Source of the DNA: Lysinibacillus antri | Lineage (GTDB): Bacteria > Bacillota > Bacilli > Bacillales_A > Planococcaceae | Reading direction: 5' to 3' | Length of the DNA: 64,000 nt | NCBI RefSeq assembly: GCF_003977595.1 | Contig: NZ_RYYR01000001.1 | Coordinates: forward strand, 248,001 to 312,000 | In this document: in pieces, positions 6,384 to 14,653 of the stretch | How the letters are laid out: each line of letters begins with the position of its first letter | Numbering within the stretch: position 1 is the first letter of the stretch | Made by a program: the position numbers and the translations under genes | Notes under the pieces: generated by a model | Seen by the model: only the letters and a program-made list of their open reading frames with translations | Told to the model about the DNA's origin: nothing | Database searches by the model: none

Positions 6384-9044
6384 TTAAAATGATTTAACGT
6401 AATCATACACAGAATTAAGCGCTTCTTCAAGTTTTGATGCATCTTTTGCACCAGCCATCGCCATATCTGGACGACCGCCACCTTTACCACCGCATGCTTC
6501 TGCCACTGTTTTTACGATGTTACCTGCATGGAAGTTTCCACCCACTAAATCTTTCGTCACACCTGCACAAAGCATTACTTTATCGCCATCTGTTGCACCA
6601 AGAACAATGACAGCTGATCCTAGTTTTTCTTTTAAATCATCCATCATTTGACGTAGTTGATTATTATCCTTTGCGTCAACTCGAGTAGATAGAACTGTTA
6701 CATCCCCGATTTTTTGTGCTGCATCTAATACTTGACCAGCTTGTGCATTGGCAATTTTTTGAGATAATGAATCGTTTTCACGTTGTTGTTCTTTTAATTC
6801 ATGCTGTAAATTTTCTACGCGAGCTACTAAATCTTTCGGGTTCGATTTAAGAAGAGCCGCACTTTCCTCTAATACGCGTTGTTCTTCTTTCACTGCTTCA
6901 TAAGCTGCTTTACCTGTCACTGCTTCAATACGTCGTGTACCTGCGCCAATTCCACCCTCTGAAACAATTTTAAATAGCCCGATTTCAGAAGTGCTTCCTA
7001 CGTGAATACCACCACAAAGCTCAACAGAATAATCGCTTACTTGAACAACACGTACTACATCGCCGTATTTTTCACCAAATAATGCCATTGCGCCCATTGC
7101 TTTTGCTTGTGCGATTGGCATTTCTTCAATGACTACTTCTATATCATCCCAAATTTTTTCGTTTACAATACGTTCAATTTTCTCCAATTCCTCTTTTGTA
7201 GCTGGACCAAAGTGAGAAAAGTCAAAACGTAAACGATCTGGACCTACATAAGATCCTGCTTGATTTACATGGTCCCCTAACACATCTTTTAATGCACGTT
7301 GCATAATGTGCGTCGCCGTATGGTTTTTCACAATTAGATTTCGCTCGTTGCGGTCAACTGTTGCCGTAACATAATCATCTAAATGCAACTCACCTGATTC
7401 AATAACGACCGTGTGAAGAGTTTGGCCATTTGGTGCTTTTTGAACATCTTTAACAAATGCTTTACATGTATCATTTTCTAATGTTCCATGGTCTGCAACT
7501 TGTCCACCCATTTCAGCGTAGAAAGGCGTTTCAGCTAAAATGACAAGTACTTCTTCTCCTTCAGATGCTACTTGTGCATTTTGACCATTCACAACTAAAG
7601 CGACTACTTTTGTTTCACTTTGTAATGTATCGTATCCTACGAAATTTGATTCTACTGTAATGTTTGCTAACACTTCGGATTGTACTTGCATTGAATCAAC
7701 ATCTGCACGAGCATTACGAGCACGTTCACGTTGTTGTTCCATTGCCACTTCAAAGCCTTCAAGATCTACCGTCATACCAGCTTCTTGTGCATATTCTTCT
7801 GTTAGCTCTACAGGGAAACCATATGTGTCATATAAACGGAAAGCATCTGCTCCTGGAATGACATTTAAACCAGCAGCCTTTTCTTTTTCGATTACATCAG
7901 AAAGAATTGCTAAACCACCATCTAATGTTTCATGGAAGCGATTTTCTTCGTTTTTAATCACACGTTGAATGAATTCTGTTTTTTCTTTTACCTCTGGATA
8001 GAAGTCTTGCATAATTTCACCAACAGTTGGTACTAATTCAAACATAAATGGTTTTTCAATACCAATCTGTTTTGCATAACGTACTGCGCGGCGAAGTAAA
8101 CGACGTAATACATAGCCACGACCTTCGTTTGAAGGAAGAGCACCATCACCAATCGCAAATGCCACTGTACGAATATGGTCTGCCACAACTTTAAATGGTG
8201 TATTAACATCTTCTTCACTACCGAAAATTTCTTTTAAATCAATTTCGCCAGGGCGCATATATTTGCGACTTGCAAATTGTTCGATTTTCTCGATGATTGG
8301 CATGAATAAATCTGTATCGAAGTTTGTTGGCACATTTTGTACAACAGACGCCATACGTTCAAGACCCATCCCAGTATCGATATTTTGTTTTGGTAGTGGC
8401 GTGTACGTTCCGTCTGGGTTATGGTTAAATTGTGAAAATACTAAGTTCCACACTTCAAGATAACGTTCGTTTTCCCCACCTGGATATAATTCTGGATCAT
8501 TTTCGTCATTTCCGTATTCTGGACCACGATCATAGAAAATTTCTGAGTTTGGACCAGATGGACCTTCTCCAATATCCCAGAAGTTTCCTTCAATACGTAC
8601 TAGACGATCTTCTGGAATACCAATTTCATTTTTCCACACATCGTACGCTTCTTGATCTTCTGGATGAATTGTAATGGATAAAAGTTCTGGATCAAAGCCC
8701 ATCCATTTTTTATCCGTTAAAAATTCCCACGCATAGTGAATTGCTTCTTTTTTGAAGTAGTCCCCAATCGAGAAATTTCCTAACATTTCAAAGAATGTAT
8801 GGTGACGAGCTGTTTTTCCTACGTTTTCAATATCGTTCGTACGAATTGATTTTTGTGCATTTGTAATACGTGGGTTATCTGGAATGACACGTCCGTCAAA
8901 ATATTTTTTTAACGTCGCTACACCTGAGTTAATCCAAAGTAGAGACGCGTCATTAATTGGTACTAGTGGTGCTGATGGTTCTTGGGCATGCCCTTTTTCA
9001 ATAAAGAATTCTAAATACTTTTGGCGTATTTCTGATGCCTTCAT
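6384..9044 (-). CDS. alaS: Alanyl-tRNA synthetase
   Basis: AlaRS charges tRNA-Ala. The protein is 886 residues from the ATG at 9044, nine bases after AGGAGG. Longer in-frame reading into the leader would translate a repeat and is not credible. Domains in order: class II catalytic core ([14 protein letters not shown] onwards), tRNA-recognition domain, editing domain with [12 protein letters not shown] and [13 protein letters not shown] (zinc/editing residues), a coiled coil, and a DHHA1 C-terminal domain ([15 protein letters not shown]). A T-box with GCT specifier lies upstream. Length and motifs are normal. Confidence 0.98.
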   Translation of the reverse strand: MKASEIRQKYLEFFIEKGHAQEPSAPLVPINDASLLWINSGVATLKKYFDGRVIPDNPRITNAQKSIRTNDIENVGKTARHHTFFEMLGNFSIGDYFKKEAIHYAWEFLTDKKWMGFDPELLSITIHPEDQEAYDVWKNEIGIPEDRLVRIEGNFWDIGEGPSGPNSEIFYDRGPEYGNDENDPELYPGGENERYLEVWNLVFSQFNHNPDGTYTPLPKQNIDTGMGLERMASVVQNVPTNFDTDLFMPIIEKIEQFASRKYMRPGEIDLKEIFGSEEDVNTPFKVVADHIRTVAFAIGDGALPSNEGRGYVLRRLLRRAVRYAKQIGIEKPFMFELVPTVGEIMQDFYPEVKEKTEFIQRVIKNEENRFHETLDGGLAILSDVIEKEKAAGLNVIPGADAFRLYDTYGFPVELTEEYAQEAGMTVDLEGFEVAMEQQRERARNARADVDSMQVQSEVLANITVESNFVGYDTLQSETKVVALVVNGQNAQVASEGEEVLVILAETPFYAEMGGQVADHGTLENDTCKAFVKDVQKAPNGQTLHTVVIESGELHLDDYVTATVDRNERNLIVKNHTATHIMQRALKDVLGDHVNQAGSYVGPDRLRFDFSHFGPATKEELEKIERIVNEKIWDDIEVVIEEMPIAQAKAMGAMALFGEKYGDVVRVVQVSDYSVELCGGIHVGSTSEIGLFKIVSEGGIGAGTRRIEAVTGKAAYEAVKEEQRVLEESAALLKSNPKDLVARVENLQHELKEQQRENDSLSQKIANAQAGQVLDAAQKIGDVTVLSTRVDAKDNNQLRQMMDDLKEKLGSAVIVLGATDGDKVMLCAGVTKDLVGGNFHAGNIVKTVAEACGGKGGGRPDMAMAGAKDASKLEEALNSVYDYVKSF

Positions 9045-9099
9045 TATAATATTCCTCCTAAATTTTGTTTGATGATGGTTTATGCCTTGTTGATGTTGA

Positions 9100-9198
9100 A
9101 TGAATTCCGCCAAAATCGAGGAAATTCCCGCCAATTTTGAGTAAAATTCCGCCAACTTTCTTTTGTATTCCGCCAAAATGCTAGCTAAATCCGCCAAG
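9100..9198. repeat. Five tandem copies of a CCGCCAA repeat in the alaS leader
   Basis: Between the T-box terminator and the alaS ribosome site the plus strand shows five units of about 20 bases, each centred on ATTCCGCCAA (variants ATTCCCGCCAA, AATCCGCCAA) with variable spacers. In minus-strand reading this is TTGGCGGAAT repeated. It lengthens the leader by ~100 bases beyond the usual T-box-to-gene distance. Confidence 0.75.
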
Positions 9199-9203
9199 TA
9201 ACA

Positions 9204-9445
9204 TAAAAAAGCCCTCATCCCATAAAGGGACGAAGACTATAATCTCGCGGTACCACCCTAATTTATAAGTAAACAAAAGCGCACTTATATCTCAAGCACT
9301 GTAACGTAAGTGAACGGCAGGGATTAGCTGCACTCTGGAGTAGCATTCGGTAAAAACTGTACGTAAGATTCTTTCAGCCTAAGGAATCTCTTTCTTTTTC
9401 GTAAGTTCAAACTTACTTGTTCCATCATTGTTTTCATCTATTCTG
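9204..9445 (-). promoter_or_regulatory. T-box leader (tRNA-Ala responsive) of alaS
   Basis: On the minus strand the T-box core AGGGTGGTACCGCGAG lies at 9259-9244. It is followed by a terminator (CTTCGTCCC against GGGATGAGGG, then TTTTTT, 9238-9204). The stem I GGCTGAAA element is at 9380-9373. A GCT alanine codon (9344-9342) sits in GAATGCTACT, the expected specifier context. Uncharged tRNA-Ala should favour the antiterminator and raise alaS expression. Confidence 0.93.
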
Positions 9446-9451
9446 TTGTAA

Positions 9452-9480
9452 ATTATATGAGAATGAGTCTACCATGTCAA
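9452..9480 (-). promoter_or_regulatory. Consensus sigma-A promoter of the alaS T-box
   Basis: TTGACA (9480-9475) and TATAAT (9457-9452), both exact consensus hexamers, are separated by 17 bases on the minus strand. Predicted start is near 9445, at the base of the T-box. It starts seven bases beyond the end of the GNAT gene. Confidence 0.85.
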
Positions 9481-9486
9481 TTATAT

Positions 9487-10293
9487 CTATATTTCAATTG
9501 ACTCATAACGATACATATTCCAAAAGCCTATATCTTCAAAACCGAGACGTTTATAAATTTTTCCAGCCTCTGGATTATCATAAAACAGACAGAGCTCTTT
9601 CCCTTCTGCTAATAAATCTTTACAAAGCTTTAGCATACAATCTGTAGCTAAGCCTTTTCGTTTATATTCTTCTTTTGTCGCAACAGCTATGACCATGGCA
9701 GAACTACTATTTTCAGCAGTGGTTGAGGCAGTGGTCGCCATGACACCATCAACTCGAATGTAGTATATCCGACCTGTTTTATCTTCAAGTGCTCGTTTTT
9801 TAGATTCTACTGTAATCGTTGCCGTTTTAAATTCAGGGACACTCTTTAATAGTTGAACGTTTTCTTCCACTTCATCAATTGTTAGCTTTTGAACGTGTTC
9901 AAGCTCTTTATCACTTTTCGTGATTTGTAATTGCTGACACTTTGCATAATAGAAGGAATTTTCGCTACGAAGTTTTCTTTGAATGAGCGGCTTGATTTGT
10001 AACACAACTTCCTTTAGTCCCGATAATTCGCGCATACGTGGATCACTATTTATGATTTTTGCGAAAGCTTTTGCGTCAAACTTACTTTCTGCATATGGAA
10101 TATAATTTGTTTCATATTGTAATAGAATTGCTACTAGCTCCCCTGAATCGTTAAATTCCCCCCATACGGATTGAAATTCAGTTTCATAGCCATAAGCCTC
10201 AATATCTCCAATAATAAATAGATTTTCAGCCGGCTTTTTATTCACTAAGGCCATTACATTTTTATGGTCATTCGAAGTCAATTTTCTTATCAT
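9487..10293 (-). CDS. GNAT family N-acetyltransferase
   Basis: The 268-residue protein has a C-terminal GNAT fold. AMVIAVATKEEYKRKGLATD is the beta4-alpha3 acetyl-CoA pyrophosphate loop (motif A), and LCLFYDNPEAGKIYKRLGFE is motif B. The N-terminal ~130 residues are a less typical extension, with a predicted small alpha/beta module starting MIRKLTSNDHKNVMALVNKK. The substrate cannot be deduced. The start ATG follows GGTGGAG. It is transcribed toward alaS, with no terminator seen before the alaS promoter. Confidence 0.85.
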   Translation of the reverse strand: MIRKLTSNDHKNVMALVNKKPAENLFIIGDIEAYGYETEFQSVWGEFNDSGELVAILLQYETNYIPYAESKFDAKAFAKIINSDPRMRELSGLKEVVLQIKPLIQRKLRSENSFYYAKCQQLQITKSDKELEHVQKLTIDEVEENVQLLKSVPEFKTATITVESKKRALEDKTGRIYYIRVDGVMATTASTTAENSSSAMVIAVATKEEYKRKGLATDCMLKLCKDLLAEGKELCLFYDNPEAGKIYKRLGFEDIGFWNMYRYESIEI

Positions 10294-10448
10294 TTCTCAC
10301 TCCACCACCCTACTTGAAATTATTAACAAACTATCATAATTCCCTAGGAGTTTCAATAATTCTTAAGTTTACTAGCTTCTAGAAAATATTTAGTCAACAT
10401 ATACTGTGTCAATCTCATAGCATTTAATTATTGATTGGAGTGATATAA

Positions 10449-11141
10449 ATGGATGTTCTCTCTATCGAATTCCTCACTGCTTTACTATCAATTATATTTA
10501 TAGATTTAGTGTTAGCAGGAGATAATGCATTATTAATTGGACTAGTAGCTAAAAACTTACCACATCATCATCAAAAAAGGATTATTGTTTTAGGAGCAAT
10601 CGGAGCAATTGGTGTACGAATCATACTAACGTTAGTAGCCGTAAAATTACTTGAAATTAACGGTTTACTTCTAGTTGGGGGAATATTGTTAATCTATATT
10701 TCTTATAAATTATTGCTTACAGAAGAGGAGCTAGATGTTCACCCAGGTAAAAGAACTTTTTGGGGAGCAATTGGGACCATTCTTTTAGCAGATATCCTAA
10801 TGGGCATGGATAATATTATTGCTGTGGCAGGTGCAGCGAACGGAAATATGTTACTAGTGGCAATTGGTTTAATCATTTCCATTCCCATTGTGATTTGGGG
10901 CAGTACGATGGTAACACGTTTAATGGAGAAGTATCCATTTATCATTGTGATGGGCGCCGCTATTCTTGCTTGGACTGCAGCAAAAATGATCGTAAAGGAT
11001 GAATATGTCGCTCATTTTTTCCAAACAAAAACGGCCATGTATACATTTGAAGCAATTGTTGTAACCGTCATTATTTCCATTGGATTAACTGTTAAAGTTT
11101 ATGTACAACGTAAAAATAAAAAAGATGAAGTCGCCTCTTAA
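10449..11141 (+). CDS. TerC family membrane protein (YjbE-like, probable metal exporter)
   Basis: The 230-residue protein has about seven membrane segments. Signature blocks are IDLVLAGDNALLIGL near residue 20 and LLADILMGMDNIIAVAGA near residue 115, with conserved Asp-Asn pairs in the membrane. YjbE/YkoY-type TerC proteins are implicated in Mn(II) efflux and metalation of exported enzymes in Bacillus (family knowledge). The ribosome site TTGGAGTGA precedes the ATG. I looked for a yybP-ykoY manganese riboswitch in the 155-base upstream gap and did not see its conserved features. The 3' end overlaps a bidirectional terminator. Confidence 0.9.
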   Translation: MDVLSIEFLTALLSIIFIDLVLAGDNALLIGLVAKNLPHHHQKRIIVLGAIGAIGVRIILTLVAVKLLEINGLLLVGGILLIYISYKLLLTEEELDVHPGKRTFWGAIGTILLADILMGMDNIIAVAGAANGNMLLVAIGLIISIPIVIWGSTMVTRLMEKYPFIIVMGAAILAWTAAKMIVKDEYVAHFFQTKTAMYTFEAIVVTVIISIGLTVKVYVQRKNKKDEVAS

Positions 11142-11160
11142 TTGAAGCGACTTCTTTTAA
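11111..11160. terminator. Bidirectional terminator between the TerC and MFS genes
   Basis: GAAGTCGC (11127-11134) pairs with GCGACTTC (11147-11154). TTTTAA follows on the plus side and an A-rich tract precedes, giving T-runs both ways. It overlaps the last codons of both convergent genes. Confidence 0.8.
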
Positions 11161-12305
11161 TATTGATATTTTTTTCTTGTAGCGATCACGATGAAAATGG
11201 CTGGAATCGTAAATACAATCATTCCTAAAAACGATAAACCAGGTGAGATTTCGTATAAATATCCGCCAAACAATGTCAAAAGGGCCGCACTTAAACTCAT
11301 TCCTAATGCTGAATAAACACCTTGCGCATTCGACAATTGCTGCCTAGGTAATGTTTTTGAAATGTATTGGATAAAAGCAAAATGTGCCATTGCAAATGAT
11401 ACGGAATGCAACGTTTGGGATAGAATAAAAGCCCATATATTTGGAAACGAAAAAATGATAATCCATCGTAAAGTAGAGCCAATACCAGCTACTAATAGCA
11501 ATGTTGACGTTTTCCAATGAGACAATGCATCTGCCTTCATTAAATAAATGATTTCAGATAAAACCGCAATGTTTAATATGATTCCAATATAATTCGTGTT
11601 TACATTTAAATATTGCAAATAAATATAACTATAGTTGTAATACGATGCGAGAGAGCCTTGTAGCAGGATGACAATAAGTAAAATAATTGGAAAACCTTTT
11701 ATTTTAAACAAGCCTCGCATAGAAGACGATTTGCCGCGATCCTCAGTTGTTGGCTTTACTAATAACACATTTGGTGCGGGTCTTGTTTGCATCAATAGCA
11801 TAATGAACAAGAAGCCAATCATACACCATAAAATCGCTTTTTCCCCTACTGAACCAATGATGAAACTAATAATTAAAACAGCAATGACAAAACCAATCGA
11901 GCCATATGATCGGCTTTTCCCATAATTAATCGTGCTGTGTTGCATCAGTGTTGTTGCACTATTTTCAATGGCAGGTAAAAGAGAAGGATAAATAAAGCTG
12001 AAAAGGAATGTCATCACAAATAACGATTCGAACGAGTTTGCTGGTAAATAGAGAATGGTTACAATAAGTGAACTAATAACTAATCCTAAAATGAGTTTCT
12101 TTTCACTCATAAATTTGGTTGCAAAGGGAAACGCAAACATCGTAGAAATAGCACGCGCCACAAGGCCAAATCCCATGATGAAGCCGACTTCTGAAACCGT
12201 TAACCCCTTTGCCTCACTTAACCAGCCAGGCCAATATTGTAAGTAGACGCCCCAAGTGAAGAAAAAGATAAAATAATTTTGCGAAAGCCAGTGTTGATTG
12301 TTCAT
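11157..12305 (-). CDS. MFS transporter (MFS_1_like / PPP-symporter type)
   Basis: The 382-residue protein has about 12 membrane segments. The N-terminus MNNQHWLSQNYFIFFFTWGV, the LTVSEVGFIMGFGLVARAIS loop and YGKSRSYGSIGFVIAVL are typical of the HcaT/nucleoside-symporter-like branch of the major facilitator superfamily. Start is the ATG at 12305, nine bases after GGAGG; an upstream ATG at 12341 lacks a ribosome site. The substrate is unknown. It is convergent with the TerC-family gene and shares its terminator. Confidence 0.87.
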   Translation of the reverse strand: MNNQHWLSQNYFIFFFTWGVYLQYWPGWLSEAKGLTVSEVGFIMGFGLVARAISTMFAFPFATKFMSEKKLILGLVISSLIVTILYLPANSFESLFVMTFLFSFIYPSLLPAIENSATTLMQHSTINYGKSRSYGSIGFVIAVLIISFIIGSVGEKAILWCMIGFLFIMLLMQTRPAPNVLLVKPTTEDRGKSSSMRGLFKIKGFPIILLIVILLQGSLASYYNYSYIYLQYLNVNTNYIGIILNIAVLSEIIYLMKADALSHWKTSTLLLVAGIGSTLRWIIIFSFPNIWAFILSQTLHSVSFAMAHFAFIQYISKTLPRQQLSNAQGVYSALGMSLSAALLTLFGGYLYEISPGLSFLGMIVFTIPAIFIVIATRKKYQY

Positions 12306-12383
12306 GAAAGGATACCTCCAATAACTACTATACACTTTCACATATTTTTTTCATTAAGTAAACTTTAATAACTTGTAACTAGG

Positions 12384-12419
12384 CAAAAAATAAAAACCCA
12401 AGAAACATAAGTTCCTTGA
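12384..12419 (-). terminator. Terminator of spo0M
   Basis: On the minus strand CAAGGAAC (12418-12411) pairs with GTTTCTTG (12406-12399), followed by a long T-rich tail (TTTTTATTTTTT). It is 10 bases after the spo0M stop. Confidence 0.85.
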
Positions 12420-12429
12420 GCTTTTGTCA

Positions 12430-13200
12430 TTACGAATATCTCGCAATCGTCTGTCTCAACGTCTCCCCTAAGTTATGTAGATCTTGTTGAGTGATGGTCA
12501 TGCGTACATGGGTTTCGTCTGCATCAAGCGCTTCTGCTAAAAAGCCACCGAAGCCGCGCGCTTTTCGATCGATTTGCATGATGATTTCAGCAGATGATTC
12601 AGATTGGGACATAAACATAATTTCTAGTTCATCGAGACGCCCTCTAAATGCGCCACCCACTGGAACAAATTCAAACTCTTGAATGAATGGATAGTTACGG
12701 CGATATTTATAGGATGCTTGCTCGCATTCTGCTTGTCGTAATCTAAAACCGAGTGCTGAAATTTCATCAAAGATTTTTGCAGCAATTTTCGATGGACGAA
12801 TTTCGATATAGTCTTTATCCTGTGAGTCAACACCACTACGGATATCTAACTCTGTTGCAACCCATACTTGCGTTCTTCCCACTGTAATTGGCACCTCAAC
12901 AGGGATCGTAAAGGAAAATGGAATAATTTTTGTTTCATTGACACCAATCGTAAACGGTTCGCTAACTTTATACTTTTCAATCGGTGCTTTTGCTGTAATT
13001 TTATTGTCATCGATTTCTTTAATGTACGTTGTGTACAATGTTAAATAAATGGCATCAATTTGTTGCTCAACATTGCCACCGTAAATTTCAACTTCCCCGC
13101 GGATTTGTTCTCCTGCTGTGTAACTGGATTTCTCTAATTTTGTATCAACTTTTGCTGCACCGATCCCAATACTTGCTAACATTTTATTAAAAAATGACAT
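12430..13200 (-). CDS. spo0M: Sporulation-control protein Spo0M
   Basis: The 256-residue protein is of the Spo0M family, with an arrestin-like N-terminal beta domain. The start MSFFNKMLASIGIGAAKVDT and the strand SSYTAGEQIRGEVEIYGGN are characteristic. Spo0M affects entry into sporulation and cell shape in B. subtilis, where it is under sigma-H/sigma-W control (family knowledge). The start ATG is six bases after AGGAGAG. It is a single-gene unit with its own terminator. The omega-RNA-like element lies upstream of its promoter region. Confidence 0.93.
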   Translation of the reverse strand: MSFFNKMLASIGIGAAKVDTKLEKSSYTAGEQIRGEVEIYGGNVEQQIDAIYLTLYTTYIKEIDDNKITAKAPIEKYKVSEPFTIGVNETKIIPFSFTIPVEVPITVGRTQVWVATELDIRSGVDSQDKDYIEIRPSKIAAKIFDEISALGFRLRQAECEQASYKYRRNYPFIQEFEFVPVGGAFRGRLDELEIMFMSQSESSAEIIMQIDRKARGFGGFLAEALDADETHVRMTITQQDLHNLGETLRQTIARYS

Positions 13201-13279
13201 ATTTAGCTCTCCTTGCTAATTTTTAGTATGGTCTATTTACGTACACGTTTGTAAAAAAGTTTCATTTCCAAAATTAATT

Positions 13280-13434
13280 TTTATCCCGCATTAACGGGCA
13301 GTAAGACTCTCACCTCAAGACTTAAATAAAGCAATAAGGATAGGTGGGAGATCAACTGCCCGTAAAAGCCCGATTGGTTCAACTAACAATCAGTGGGCTG
13401 AGAAAAACCCCCACTAATTGAAGTTTCACTTTAA
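13280..13434 (+). repeat. IS605-type end / omega-RNA-like relic, copy A
   Basis: This ~155-base element is ~85-90% identical by eye to the inverted copy at 43405-43567. It starts ATTTTTATCCCGCATTAACG and ends GAAGTTTCACTTTA. It can fold: ACGGGCAGT (about 13294-13302) with ACTGCCCGT, inside it CTCTCACCT with AGGTGGGAG, then GATTG/CAATC and a last GTGGG/CCCAC hairpin. Differences between copies mostly preserve pairing. One reading frame at the 5' edge gives PALTGSK, then frameshifts relative to copy B. The 3' edge supplies the stop codon of the neighbouring DUF1801 gene. No tnpA or tnpB is present in the window. Confidence 0.7.
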
Positions 13435-13853
13435 GGGTACATTTTTTGAAGGAATGTAATGGATTGCGTAATTAATTCTTTTAAAATATCTTCATCGACA
13501 TCCGCCAATTTATTGATATAGACACACGCTTTACCCGCTGTATGTTTTCCAAAGCTCTCCAATAACTTCTCTCGTTCAGTATCACCTGTTGCAAAATACA
13601 AACTAATTTTCGCTTTTCGCGGTGAGAATCCAACTAAAGGTGCATCCCCTTCATGTCCAGTCGCATATTTGTAATGATAAGAACCAAATCCAATAATACT
13701 AGGACCCCACATTTTTGCTTCATACCCGGATGTTTCCTCAAAAATTTGTAAGAGCTTATAGGCATCTTCTCTTTTTTTCAGACTGTCGACTGATTCGATA
13801 AATTCAATCACACTGGCATCGGTTTCTTTTGTTTTTTGTTCGTATTTTGCCAC
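13431..13853 (-). CDS. DUF1801 domain-containing protein
   Basis: The 140-residue protein shows the DUF1801 pattern: EFIESVDSLKKREDAYKLLQ, then YEAKMWGPSIIGFGSYHYKY and VGFSPRKAKISLYFATGDTE, ending in a helix. The fold resembles the YdhG/YdeI group, with a proposed nucleic-acid or small-molecule role that is not established. The stop codon (13433-13431) lies within the edge of repeat copy A, so the last codon(s) may have been altered by insertion of that element. The length looks normal for the family. Confidence 0.85.
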   Translation of the reverse strand: MAKYEQKTKETDASVIEFIESVDSLKKREDAYKLLQIFEETSGYEAKMWGPSIIGFGSYHYKYATGHEGDAPLVGFSPRKAKISLYFATGDTEREKLLESFGKHTAGKACVYINKLADVDEDILKELITQSITFLQKMYP

Positions 13854-13895
13854 AGAATCTCACTTCCTCATTCAGTCGTTTTATTCAAAACGAAT

Positions 13896-14552
13896 TTAAA
13901 ATTGATATTTTACTCGAAGCGACGCATCCACTGTAATCATTCCCTGTTCAACTGGTGTAGTAAAGGATTCACCTGTCATGGCTACGGTTTTATAAAGAAT
14001 TGGACCTCCACCTGTCTCCTCCACGATTTCGATTGGTTGCGGTAAATGAGACAAGCGTAACGATACTGCTAATGCTTGTGCCTTTTCGTTAGCATTTTGA
14101 AGGGCAAGTTGAAGGGCTCCCTTATAGTAATTATCTTCATTTTCTAATTTAAAGGATAACTGTGAAATTTGGTTTGCTCCATTTTTTACAGCAGTATCAA
14201 TGACGGTCCCTACTTCATTAATGTTTCGAATTTTCACACTCAGTGCATTTGTTACTTCATAGCCTCTAAACACTTGTTTGCCATCCACAAAATCATAGCG
14301 TGGAAAGACGTTATAAAAGGCCGTTTGAATATCGGTTCTGGCAATATTCAAACCTAATAAAGCTTGGATGACTCGGTTCATTTTAACAGCATTTTCTCTT
14401 TGGGCTTCCGTAACATCTTGCGCCTCGGTTCTTACTTCAATTTGCAGTTCTACATAATCCGGCTTTGTTTCAATTTTCCCATTTCCCGTAACCGTAATGA
14501 CTCTTATACGATGTGATCCGTGATGGGCATTTGTATAATCCAACGTTTCCAC
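13896..14552 (-). CDS. SIMPL domain protein (DUF541)
   Basis: The 218-residue protein starts its domain at RVITVTGNGKIETKPDYVEL and contains VKMNRVIQALLGLNIARTDI and GYEVTNALSVKIRNINEVGT, the usual SIMPL strands. Many SIMPL proteins are exported; this one shows no signal peptide, so it is probably cytoplasmic. The Bacillales relatives have no firm function. It lies between the DUF1801 gene and recD2 on the same strand with ~42 and ~100-base gaps. Confidence 0.87.
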   Translation of the reverse strand: METLDYTNAHHGSHRIRVITVTGNGKIETKPDYVELQIEVRTEAQDVTEAQRENAVKMNRVIQALLGLNIARTDIQTAFYNVFPRYDFVDGKQVFRGYEVTNALSVKIRNINEVGTVIDTAVKNGANQISQLSFKLENEDNYYKGALQLALQNANEKAQALAVSLRLSHLPQPIEIVEETGGGPILYKTVAMTGESFTTPVEQGMITVDASLRVKYQF

Positions 14553-14653
14553 CTTTCGTCATGTTCATAGGAATACTATATGCTTGTTTGATGGAAAGTT
14601 TGTCATTTGATATTTAAACCCATTATTTTGCTTTGAACCATTGTTCCTACTCG

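Noticed and set aside
7660-7968. Plus-strand frames inside alaS
   Set aside because: Antisense shadows of a conserved gene.
9045-9218. N-terminal extension of AlaRS
   Set aside because: Would translate the tandem repeats; the ATG at 9044 has an excellent ribosome site and matches the family start.
10294-10448. Manganese riboswitch before the TerC-family gene
   Set aside because: The conserved yybP-ykoY core sequences are not visible.
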